A DNA stretch of 64,000 bases from Nereocystis luetkeana (taxonomy: Eukaryota > Sar > Phaeophyceae > Laminariales > Laminariaceae): the NCBI GenBank assembly GCA_031213475.1, contig JARUPZ010000020.1:1054001-1118000 (forward strand), given 5' to 3'. Below, piece by piece: positions 23,760 through 33,960 of the stretch. Under the pieces are notes generated by a model. That model was given only the letters and a program-made list of their open reading frames with translations, ran no database searches and was not told the origin of the DNA. Within the stretch, counting starts at the first letter, position 1, and each line of letters opens with the position of its first letter. A program made the translations under genes and the position numbers.

Positions 23760-25270
23760 TAGATTAGGGATACATAGGAGGTGCCACAAGAAGCGATGGC
23801 GGGCATCGTCCTCGAATCTTGGCTAGAATGGGGTCTAGGCGCAGAGGGGGGCAGGACCCCAAGACCCCCAGAGACCGACATGCTGGCTGCACACGACGCC
23901 ATAACCACGAACTCACGCAAAGTCCAACAGAAGTTGGGCAAGTTGGTAAACCAACGTCGGCACGCAGCCCACGCTGCCTCGCTGGAGGAGCTCCCGGAGA
24001 CAGCACGCCCCCCCGGACCAGGCGACCCGATGGGTGGAACCGAAACCAAAGCCCTCGCCAAGGCTCGCTATAGGAGCCTACAGGTGGCAAGAGCTACGGC
24101 ATGCCTTCGGGCGAAACCAACGGACTCACTCCGGGTCCTATCCGCGGAAGAGTTTGTGGGCATGGAAAGGCGGTTCATTGGGATAGAGGAACACGTGGCA
24201 GAGCTGTGCCCCTGCTGCGATGCAGTGGACGTGGGCACTCGCCACGCATGCATCTGTCCCAGAGCAGGGGTGCAGGTAAATCAACACCAACCGCTTGTCC
24301 ACGCGATGTCCCGAACGTTGAAGCGGCTGGGAATCCCACTCCAAGTGGAAAGCGGCAAACCGTTCACCGCAGACCGAAATCTGCGGATGGACATTGTCAT
24401 CAGGAGAGGAGGTCTACGGGATGCTCCTAATAGGGAGTATAGGAAGAAGTTCATCCTGCTGGGCGTCACCCATGCGGACCCTCAAGCGCAGATACACCTG
24501 CGAGGAGGCAGTGCCGATCAAGGTGGATCAGCTGCCTCTACCTCCGAGGCGTGCAAGCGCCAACGCTACGCTCGTCCGGGACATGTGTCCTTTGACGAAC
24601 GGAGTCACAAACTTGCCGCTTTAGCAGTGGAAAGCTTTGAGCGTCTCCGGGTAGAGGGCAGTAAGTTCATCGACCAGCTGGCAGCTAGTGTAGTGGGGGG
24701 GTGGGGATGGTGGGTCGATGGGAAGGAAAGGATTGGTGAAGGGACGCCTTCTCCAAATCGTCTCGGTGACTACACAAGTCGCCATCTCGAGGGGGGTATC
24801 ACGATTTAGACTCCACAGCGTAAGGGTCGTCAGGAATGGAGCAGGGGGGAGATGACAGACCCACACCGATGGCGCGATCAAGGTGGATCAGCTGCCTCTA
24901 CCTCCGAGGCGTGCAAGCGCCAACGCTACGCTCGTCCGGGACATGTGTCCTTTGACGAACGGAGTCACAAACTTGCCGCTTTAGCAGTGGAAAGCTTTGA
25001 GCGTCTCCGGGTAGAGGGCAGTAAGTTCATCGACCAGCTGGCAGCTAGTGTAGTGGGGGGGGGGGGATGGTGGGTCGATGGGAAGGAAAGGATTGGTGAA
25101 GGGACGCCTTCTCCAAATCGTCTCGGTGACTACACAAGTCGCCATCTCGAGGGGGGTATCACGATTTAGACTCCACAGCGTAGGGGTCGTCAGGAATGGA
25201 GCAGGGGGGAGATGACAGACCCACACCGATGGCGTGGGGATGAAGCTTGGATGCGGGTTAGGATTCAAAC
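23760..25270 (+). mobile_element. 5'-truncated retrotransposon copy 2 with a 360-bp tandem duplication
   Basis: This is the 3' half of the same element as copy 1, in opposite orientation and nearly identical to it. It begins within the C-terminal domain (near 23781). Bases 24516-24875 are followed directly by a second copy, 24876-25235, differing at only a few positions (for example a G-run length change near 24700/25060). The duplication includes the ORF end and stop, so a second partial frame (24852-25169) encodes the same C-terminus. Confidence 0.85.
23781..24809 (+). pseudogene. Retrotransposon C-terminal domain, copy 2
   Basis: A 342-codon frame matching the C-terminal protein of copy 1 almost residue for residue: CPCCDAVDVGTRHACICP, RMDIVIRRGG and LLGVTHADP are all present. 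There is no upstream RT; the 5' end is truncated near the start of this frame and the frame begins without a convincing native start codon. It is a fragment of a retroelement polyprotein rather than an independent gene. Confidence 0.8.
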
Positions 25271-25745
25271 ATAGAAGTACCGAGTACACATTAAGACGGA
25301 GGAGGGAGCAAAGACGACACATAGAATATTTGTTATTTCTCTTGCCATCCGACAATGTGCAGCATGATCTTCAACATTGATCACTCATAACTTTCCCGAA
25401 AGAAGAAAACCTCGGAAACCAAAGGAAACCCATGCACCAAGTCTACCTCCCTTCTGTGCCAACTTTCGGCTTGTCTACTCCATTTGCTGTCCTCGCTCCT
25501 TCCTTCTCCTTACATCATATTCTTAAATCCTGAGCTGCATCCAAGCTCCATCCCCACACCATCGGTGTGGGTCTGTCGTCCCCCCCCCCCCTGTTCCTTC
25601 TTCTTTCCTGACGTACATAAAACATAGACTTGGTGTATAGGCTCCTTCGTATACGGAGACTTCTTCTTTCAGGAACGTTTCGATTGATCAACGTAACAGC
25701 TCATGCTGCACATTGTCGGATGGCAAGCCTAATCACATAATTATT
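25271..25745. repeat. Facing 3' tails of the retrotransposon
   Basis: 25340-25615 carries the 3' UTR and tail in minus orientation (CTTGCCATCCGACAATG at about 25340). 25616-25745 carries the tail in plus orientation, ending ATTGTCGGATGGCAAGCC before AT-rich DNA. Together they form a tail-to-tail arrangement of two truncated insertions. Confidence 0.7.
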
Positions 25746-27185
25746 ATTAGTAACTGTTCTTGTCTGTGTTTCAGCAGCTACGCGTAGCTCACCTTGTACG
25801 TAGTGGATTCTATCTTTTCGATTCGACATCTTCTCCCCCCTTTGCCTGCCTGCGAGTTTGCAAGTCTGCGCATTCTCTCGCGTGTTCTTCAACGTCTTTG
25901 CTTGATATTTGTCTTTCTTCTCCTTTTTTTTCGTTTCCCCAAATAAATTCAGACAAATAACCAATTCCCCGTAGTTATTGTTGTTGCATCTCCGGGTGCG
26001 GGTGGCTATATATACTGTTGTTGTACGCACCGGTAGCTTTCTATATGGTTTCACGACGGTGGCCAATGTTTTCATTTCTTGACCAATATCCACCCTACGC
26101 TCGTATGAATATATATATAGTAGTGCGTTGCGGTAAGCTGATGATACGCGGATTATTTAATACCACGTCTCTGATCGGTTTGATTTTGTTTTATAAATTG
26201 GTACAGTACATCATACATAGATATATATAGGATAGTGTTGGCCCTCTGCTCTCAGCGCTCCTCTGCGTTCTTAGACGTATTTTTTTTGCTTTTTCCGTGC
26301 TAGCGCGAGATGAGGTTCACCTTACGGGACAAAACTGCCTCATCGTGATCCCCGACCCCGACTGTGTCGGAGGCGGCCTCGGGCGTGCTTGCGCCGTGCT
26401 CACGCTGCCGGCTGGCCGGGTGTGAGTACGCCAGCTGTGAGTTGAACCAGTTGAGTGGTCGATACTTGATTTATAACAGTCTCCGTGCCCTCGCTACCGG
26501 AAATAGAGTGGCCGATGCTTGATTTAGCAGTCTTCTGGCCAAAGATTTTGGTTGATGACCTATCTCTGCCCCGTCAGGCCTACCTTTGGTCCGTCAAGCC
26601 TTCTTTTGAAATATGATAGTTCTGAGCATTTGGATGTCGTTGACGGCTGTCCGTCAAGGGGCAAAGGTGCCGTCAGCCGAGATCTATGCTCGCTAGTGAC
26701 GGTAAAAATATTATGTTTACAATGCCAGCACCCAGATTGGACCTCTTCTCCTTTGTTTGGCCGAAACGGGGGAGACCGCATCCCCCGCGGCTTTCGACAG
26801 CTCATGGCGGCAAGAGCGTGGGGAGTATGGGCTGGAATGGCCGGTCTCATGCTCCGTCGTTGCTTGTGCGTTGAGGGTTGGGCGTTCCAGAAACGAGTGT
26901 CGATATTCCGATTCGGGCTACTTTACGTGTGAAAGCACGAGTTTAGCGCAAAAATGTTGAGATCCGTAGGCTAGCATATGGCCGCGAAACGAACGTCACG
27001 AGCCTCTTCGGCTGCTGTGCACGCGGGGCGACCAGACTCCGTAAGACAGAGAGGACGGATTATTTGGTGTCGACTGAATCGGACGAGGCTACGCCGCGGG
27101 ACGAGCCGTACGGTGGTGGAGGTACAAACGGTGTCTACGAAATTAATTTTGTACGCTCAGCAGCACTGACTGGCGGACAGAGTGT
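25746..27185. other. Non-coding region with a dispersed repeat
   Basis: No gene recognised. About 26400-26620 (GTGAGTTG, GAGTGGTCGATACTTGATTTA, CCCCGTCAGG) resembles 34225-34520, so it is a diverged dispersed repeat. An AT-rich TATATATA stretch occurs at 26108-26120 and 26218-26230. Confidence 0.45.
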
Positions 27186-28123
27186 CACATGCATGTTGAG
27201 GTGAAAAGCGAGCTCATAAGCCTTAAATTCGAGTAGCGTTTGTGACGTAACATTTTTAGTCTACAATCCCTACAATGGCGTCCACGGCAGCACGTGAGAT
27301 TACTATGAAGAGCGAGGTCCGTGGTTCGATTCTCGCATTCATCCACCGAGAAACGGGAAAAAGGAGGATATCTCATGTTCAAGAACCTGTAAAACTCACC
27401 CACTTAGAAAACACCCAGGAAGGATTGATGAGAGCAATGCAACCGAAAAATCGGAGGTAAAACTTGGATACTCAGAGTCTCATCGGGGTTCCTGAATTAC
27501 TCGCAAGAAAAGATAAGTCAGGTTTAGTGAGGGAGAATGTGGTGGAAAGCGATTTTATAAGCCTTAAATTCGAGTAGCGTTTGTTGCGTAACATTTTTAG
27601 TGTACAATGGCGTCGACGGCAGGACGTGAGATTATGAAGAGCGAGGTCCGTGGTTCGACTCTCGCCTTCATCCCCCGTAAAAGGGGAAAAAAGGGGAATA
27701 TCTCAGGTTTTTTTCGCGGGTTATAACCCGACCCGCGGGCCGGGTCACGTGGAGTTTAAAATGCCACGGGTCGGGTCGGATCGGGTCGGGCCAGGAAGTA
27801 AGTGTTCAAATTCTCACGGGTCCGGTCGGGTCGAATCAAGGGGTTTTCAAATCTCGTGGGTCGGGTCAGGTCGGGTCAAGACTTTTTCAAATCTCACAGG
27901 TCGAGTCGGGTCGGGTCAAGAGGTGATGAAAACTTCACGGGTCGGGTCAGGTCATGACCCGCGAAAAGCGGGTCACTCGCGGGTCGGGCCAGCATGACCG
28001 GCGAGTTGTTTTCTACTGGCCCGCGGGTCGGACCCGCGCATTTGGCTCGCGGATCCGACACTTGAATAACTACCCGCTCTCTTACCCAAAGGCTTCTTTC
28101 GTATCAATACCCAATAATAATAC

Positions 28124-28964
28124 TATTAGAGATGATACTTGTCAGTAACCATCATATTCGTTACTCGATTACACTTACTTACGTCATCTGGTATACATTT
28201 ACGCATTCTATGTACAACAGACAGTTTTCCAGTCTGAGTTATTATAGTAGGATAGCAGCAAGCAGCTGTCTTTTTACGCATATACTGCTGTGCACCCGTA
28301 CGCACAGGATACAGTCCCAATGATGAGTAGGGCCATGGATCTACTATTATTGTGGTACGTACGTACATGATCTACGGTAGACAGCACATTTAGTACGTGC
28401 TATCATTGGTACACAATGGACAGGATATCTTCAGTATCCCTCCGAGACCGGTAGCATAGTTTTACTGTAGTTCTGGTTGGAGAAACAACATAGGCTACAC
28501 TGGGGTCATGGATATGTACCCCAAGATATATTGTTCTTTACAGTATATCTGGGGGTTCTCTTCGTTGTTTTTATTTTGAACGGAATACGAGGGTATTCCC
28601 TCATTTTGTTTTTGTTTGACCGAAGTGCAAGGGTCGTCCTTTGTTGCGAGCTTCGAGCGCACACGCGCACCGCCCTCCCCTTTGAGCTCACTCTACATTT
28701 GCTCACCATCATCAGCTTCCAGCTGAGCAATCAATCAACAATGTGGCTTGGGGTCACCACACCATCTTCTTCTTCTCTTCTATGTTGAAGCTTCACGTAC
28801 AAGTCACCTGACAGTGACTACGTGTTTGCCTCGAACATTTTGACTGTGTATTGCCGGCCATCGGCAATCGAGTCTAGGCGTACACACCAGCAGCTCAGCT
28901 AGCTACGAGCTGGTACACACGCCAATCGCCATACCTAGTAGGTTATGAGCCATGAGCCTTAATA
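28124..28964 (+). repeat. 5' LTR
   Basis: 841 bp, starting TATTAGAG and ending CTTAATA, with a 5-bp short inverted end. It differs from the 3' LTR by small indels (for example an extra ACTT near 28170) and scattered substitutions, so the insertion is not brand new. Confidence 0.85.
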
Positions 28965-29399
28965 GGTTATGAGCCTCGAAACGCGTAAACGCGGCAAGCT
29001 ACTAGCAGAGGTGGCCCAAGACTGCCACCCGGGACTGCTACTGGCTCGCTATACATACAGCAGGAGGAGGACTGGACTTTTTCAAGATCAAGAAACCTGC
29101 TGCTACGTACGACGAAAAGTAAGCTTTTTCTGCGACGAGAGGAACGAAACATCGAAGGTCCACGTACTTCGTTGAAACGTGAGTGACACGTGGTACATAT
29201 ACCGCGTGCTTGTACGAGGGTCCTGCGTAGGGCATTATATTACTGCTGTAGTTCACTACTACTGCTGTACTGCTGTAGTTCACTGCTGCTAGCTGTAGTC
29301 TAGTTGCTGTAACTACGATAGAGACACCTACAGAGTACCACCGCGTAGGAGTTGTGACAATCTCACCTTCTCCGCTTTGTCTTTCCATAGACGAGGACC

Positions 29400-30580
29400 A
29401 ATAATCTCGAGAAAACCTTGAGTGTACCTGCTGTACGCTGAACAACAGCAACTAACTCCACTTTACAACCCAGCAAACCTGAGGTTAGGAGCTCTGCTGA
29501 GCGTAGTCCATCTCGTGGATCGTAAGCCTCAGTTACTCTGAGCAACAGCGACATTTAAGTCAACTACCGACAAGCATTTCTGCTGTCTGTTAAAGGAGCG
29601 CTGAACTTCGATAAATAAATTAACCCGCTGTACGCTGCCCAACAGCAACTCCACATTACAACCCAGTAAATCTGAAGGTTAGGAGCTCTGCTGAGCGTAG
29701 TCCATCTCGTGGATCGTAAGCCTCAGTTACTCTGAGCAACAGCGACATTGAAGTTAACTCCCGACAAGCGTTCTGCTGTCTCTGAACTTATTTCGATACA
29801 TTTCCAAGAGGGCCATCAGCCCCAGAGAGATTTTCTTTTCTCCAAGAGGGCCATCGGCCCCAGAGAGATTTTGTTTCGACAGTCGTCATTGGACTCCACG
29901 TGGATCCGTGACCCCACACGACCGTTGAAACAAGAACTATAATAGCAAATAAATAAATAGTTTCTCCGAGGAGGATACGTACGACAACAGTTTAGTTTTG
30001 TGTCTTGATCACACAGCACAGAGCAGTACTGTGCTACCTACTGCTGTGCATCTCACCTCCGGCCATATTTCTCATACGAAGTGTGGACTCGAAAAATCTT
30101 GACTCAACGTCGAGTATTATTATACTGCTGTACGCTGTCAAGGACAACTTCGCCACAACTCACAACACCGCTGGGGTTATGGAGCTCTGCCTAGTGTAGT
30201 CCACATCGTGGATCGTCAGCCTCGGACAATCCGAGCTGCAGTTGTATAGAAGTAACTCCCGGCGGTACCACCGTCTGTAACAAGGGACCCTGACTTCACA
30301 AATTTCCAACAGGGACCTCCCCGCGGGATCATCAAGGAGAAGCCCCTGGAAATAACTCATAATATCTCGATAGTGCATCGCGTCGAGTACTTACGTAGCT
30401 TATTGCTGTTTCAATAGCTACCCCAAAGACAATCACAGTACTCCTGTAGATTAGAGGCATTGCTAGGCGCCATCCACTACTGTAGATTTGTCAGCCTCGT
30501 GAATCACGAGCAAAATCTATTATAGAAAGCATCTATCTCCCGCCATCGCTGCCTGTGGTGACTGAGCTCTGATTGTTGTA
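29400..30580 (+). repeat. Four diverged repeats inside the LTR element
   Basis: A module with GAGCTCTGCTGAGCGTAG, TCCATCTCGTGGATCGTAAG, CCTCAGTTACTCTGAGCAAC and CTCCCGACAAGC occurs at 29430-29600 and 29625-29790, and in more diverged form at 30120-30300 and 30425-30570. TCCATCTCGTGGA and CTCAG...CTGAG can form small stems in each module; in the diverged copies the stems change sequence but remain pairable (CCTCGGACAATCCGAG). They look like RNA structural elements of the non-coding retrotransposon. Confidence 0.6.
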
Positions 30581-31488
30581 TCTTCAAGAAGGAACCCGCG
30601 TACTGTTGTATCATCACCTACATCTGGCTGATACTACAGCAGCAGTACACTGTCGACTGCTGTAATATACATACGGCAAATATAAAGCCTCGGCATCCCC
30701 GAGCATCGTGCGGCAGCTACTCCAAGAAATACTGCTGTATATACGGTACTACTGGTGTTGTTGTAGTATCGTACGAGATCACGTCACCAAGAACTACAAT
30801 ATTTAACAAAAGATTCCTCATCAGGGACCGGAACATCATCATCATCAGAGAATGGAACACTACCACCGCCACAAGCTGGAGTGTCATCATCATCAGGATG
30901 TATCATCGTGTGCATCTTCTTTTTTTTTTACCCGGGGACGCACCTGGGGGATACAGCAGGGAACTCTGGTAATGTACTACTACTGTATCTGGTAGTCTTT
31001 TGAGCAAGCAGTAAACCACTAAGTCTTGCAGTGATCGTCCACATTGTTCCTTTGTTTGTTTTTGGGGCGGCAGGAACTTTCGACCAGGTTTATTCTTTCC
31101 TGTGATTGTAGCTGATCGACAAACCATTTTCACTTTATAAAGACTACCAGGTACTACTCCTGTAGCAACCCTCGTATGAAGTTTAGGTATACACACCCAC
31201 CTCATACAAGCAGGTGTTGCAGTAGTAGTAGTATAAAATAGAACACAACGATTCTATGTTCGGTTATTTTATTGCCCTTTATTATGTGTTGAATTCACTC
31301 CTTGGATCTCATACGGTCGGTACATCATGTACAACTGATTATCCTTGGAACCATCATGCAGGTACATTATGTACAAGTAAGTGTTCCCAAAACAATATCA
31401 CTCCTTGATGTTGCATGTGTGCTTCTTTTTGAGAAGTTTTAGCATGTAACGCAGAGTAAGAAAGTGTACGCTTAACGGGAGGAGGTAT

Positions 31489-32335
31489 TATTAGAGATGA
31501 TACTTGTCAGTAACCATCATATTCGTTACTCGATTACACTTACGTCATCTGGTATACCTGTACGCATTCTATGTACACCAGACAGTTTTCCAGTCTGAGT
31601 TATTATAGTAGGATAGCAGCAAGCAGCTGTCTTTTTACGCATATATACTGCTGCTGTGCACCCGTACGCACAGGATAAAGTCCCAATGATGAGTAGTGCC
31701 ATGGATCTACTATTATTGTGGTACGTACGTACGTACATGATCTACGGTAGACAGCACATTTAGTACGTGCTATCATTGGTACACAATGGACAGGATATCT
31801 TCAGTATCCCTCCGAGACCGGTAGCATAGTTTTACTGTAGTTCTGGTTGGAGAAACAACATAGGCTACACTGGGGTCATGGATATGTACCCCAAGATATA
31901 TTGTTCTTTACAGTATATCTGGGGGTTCTCTTCGTTGTTTTTATTTTGAACGGAATACGAGGGTATTCCCTCATTTTGTTTTTGTTTGACCGAAGTGCAA
32001 GGGTCGTCCTTTGTTGCGAGCTGCGAGCGCACACGCGCACCGCCCTCCCCTTTGAGCTCACTCTACATTTTGCTCACCATCATCAGCTTCCTGCTGAGCA
32101 ATCAATCAACAATGTGGCTTGGGGTCACCACACCATCTTCTTCTTCTCTTCTATGTTGAAGCTTCACGTACAAGTCACCTGACAGTGACTACGTGTTTGC
32201 CTCGAACATTTTGACTGTGTACTGCCGGCCATCGGCAATCGAGTCTAGGCGTACACACCAGCAGCTCAGCTAGCTACGAGCTGGTACACACGCCAATCGC
32301 CATACCTAGTAGGTTATGAGCTATGAGCCTTAATA
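31489..32335 (+). repeat. 3' LTR
   Basis: 847 bp partner of the 5' LTR, preceded by a purine-rich tract and followed by the AATAC target duplication at 32336-32340. Confidence 0.85.
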
Positions 32336-33004
32336 AATACTCCCCCTTTGGTATCATATTCAACATTAAAACACCGCCATCAAATTCACATAGGCGTGTC
32401 CGCATCCATTCATACCCACACTACCACTAGGTCATGTATTGCTGCGGGGCACTAAAATAAACGTTAAATTGCTCTTGAAGAGCCGACCCATGGGCCAGAT
32501 CCGCGGGTCGAATCTTCGGGTCAAGATAAATGGTCTCGCGGGTCAAGGTGACCCGACCCGCATGAAATCCGCCGTGTCCCACGGGTCAATCGGAAGGTGG
32601 CGGGTCGGGTCGGGTCGGATCAGGAGGTTCTGAAATCTCGCGGGTCGGGTCGGGTCGGGTCAGGAGATTTTCAAATCTCACGGGTCGGGTCGGGTCAAGA
32701 GGCCTTCAAAATCTCGCGGGTCGGGTCGGGTCAAGTCAACATACCTCAAAAATTTCGCGGGTCGGGCCGGGTCAGCTGACCCGACCCGACCCGTGAGGTT
32801 TGACCTGTGACCCGCGAAAAAAAACCCTGGAATATCTCATGTTCAAGAACCTGTAAAAATCACTCATCACTTATTAATAGAAAACATTCAGGAAGCAACG
32901 ATGAGAGCAATGCGATCATTGCATACTCAGTAACTGAGTTCACAGTACCGAAACGTCGGAGGTGAAACTTGGATATTCAGAGTCTCATCGGGGTTCCTGA
33001 CTTA

Positions 33005-33259
33005 GGTTCATTCTTATCGGAGAGCGTTTTTTCCATAAATTTCCAAAGTTTGGAAATAATTGGAGATATTCTTTATGTATCAAGATACGGAGGCGTGCTG
33101 TCACTATATAAATTCGTGAAACTCTCCAGAACCAAAAATATCAACTTCGTTGACATTCCAATATTTGGGAAAAAAAACAGGAAAATATTGGAAGATTAAA
33201 AAATTGCGCTAATAAATGTAAAAAAATTGCAAAAAAAAACTCTCCGATAAGAATGACCC
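33005..33259. mobile_element. 255-bp MITE in the tandem array
   Basis: Ends GGTTCATTCTTATCGGAGAG and CTCTCCGATAAGAATGACCC are inverted copies. Uninterrupted array units read TGACTTACTCGCAAG at this point, so about 260 bp was inserted. A TA duplication is possible if the right end extends to 33263 (Tc1/mariner-like), but the edges are ambiguous. The interior is AT-rich and non-coding. Confidence 0.75.
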
Positions 33260-33333
33260 TTGCTACTCGCAAGAAGAGATATGTCAGGTTTAGTCAGGGA
33301 GAATGTGGTGGAAAGCGATTTTATAAGCCTTAA

Positions 33334-33426
33334 CCCCTTAAGAACCGCAGTCAGTCCCGTTTTGGGGACAAACTATTTGAAATTTGACTGGTTTGTCCCC
33401 AAAACGGGGCTGCGGTTCTAAAAGGG
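33334..33426. mobile_element. TTAA hairpin MITE, copy B
   Basis: Flanked by TTAA on both sides (33330-33333 and 33427-33430). Uninterrupted array units read TATAAGCCTTAAATTC at this place, so the element inserted precisely into that TTAA and duplicated it. Arms CCGCAGT...CCCGTTTTGGGGACAAAC pair almost perfectly with GTTTGTCCCCAAAACGGGGC...GCGG. Confidence 0.88.
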
Positions 33427-33960
33427 TTAAATTCAAACAGCCTTTGTTACATAATATTTTTAATCTATACAATTCCTATAATATGCATGTCAATGTGGTG
33501 GAAAGCGGGTTTGTTTATAAACCTTAAATTCGAGTAGCGGTTGTTACGTAACATTTTTTTTAGTCTATTTCCCTACAATGGCGTCGCAGGCAGGACGTGA
33601 GATTACGAAGAGTGAGGTCCGTGGTCTGATTCTCGCCTTCATCCCCCGAAAAAAAAAGGGAAAAAAGGGGAAAAAAGGGGGGATATCTCAATTGACATGT
33701 TCAAGAACCTGTAAAACTCACTCATCATCACTCTGAAAACACCCAAAAAGGAACGATGAGAGCAATGCGATCATTGCTTACTGAGTCCAGTACCGAAAAG
33801 TCGGAGGTAAAACTTAGATACTCAGAGCCTCGGACGGGGTTCCTGACTTACTCGCAAGGGGAGATAAGTCAGATTTAGTGAGGGAGAATGTGGTGGAAAG
33901 CGAGTTTATAAGAGTAGCGTTACGTAACATTTTACATTTTACTCTACATTCCCTATTCCC

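Larger units (their letters stand above)
28124..32335 (+). mobile_element. Non-autonomous copia-like LTR retrotransposon
   Basis: Long direct repeats 28124-28964 and 31489-32335 are nearly identical and bounded by TATTAG...TTAATA. The flanking AATAC (28119-28123 and 32336-32340) is a 5-bp target duplication. Immediately after the 5' LTR is GGTTATGAGCCTCG (28965-28978), complementary to a tRNA-Met anticodon arm. A purine-rich tract GGGAGGAGG (31478-31485) precedes the 3' LTR. The internal 2.5 kb has no coding capacity for gag or pol, so it must be mobilised in trans. Orientation follows from primer site and purine tract. It is inserted inside the CGGGT-rich element. Confidence 0.88.
27706..32830. 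mobile_element. Terminal-inverted-repeat element with CGGGT-rich subterminal repeats
   Basis: The left end GGTTTTTTTCGCGGGT is mirrored at the right end (ACCCGCGAAAAAAAACC). The flanking AATATCTCA (27697-27705 and 32831-32839; 11 bp if GG is included) is present once in uninterrupted array units, so it is a target duplication. Both arms are packed with CGGGTCGGGTC repeats (27725-28030 and 32500-32790). No transposase is present; without the nested LTR element it would be about 0.9 kb. A 9-11 bp duplication fits Mutator-like elements, which is inference. Confidence 0.8.
27186..33960. repeat. Tandem array of about 345-bp units, interrupted by mobile elements
   Basis: Units share, in order, GGAAAGCGA, TATAAGCCTTAAATTCGAG, AACATTTTTAGT, TGGCGTCGACGGCAGGACG, GAGGTCCGTGGTTCGA, GATATCTCA, TGTTCAAGAACCTGTAAAA, GATGAGAGCAATGC and GGGGTTCCTGA. 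Starts are near 27203, 27545, (interrupted) 33310, 33505 and 33897. GGTTCGATTCTC looks like a Pol III B box, and TGGCGTCGACGGCAGG sits where an A box would be, so a tRNA-related origin is possible but unproven. The array serves as an internal ruler: the elements listed below can be recognised by comparison with uninterrupted units. Confidence 0.8.

Noticed and set aside
27700-28040. CGGGTCGGGTC array as a stand-alone satellite or CpG island
   Set aside because: It is the left subterminal region of a terminal-inverted-repeat element with a matching right half at 32500-32830.
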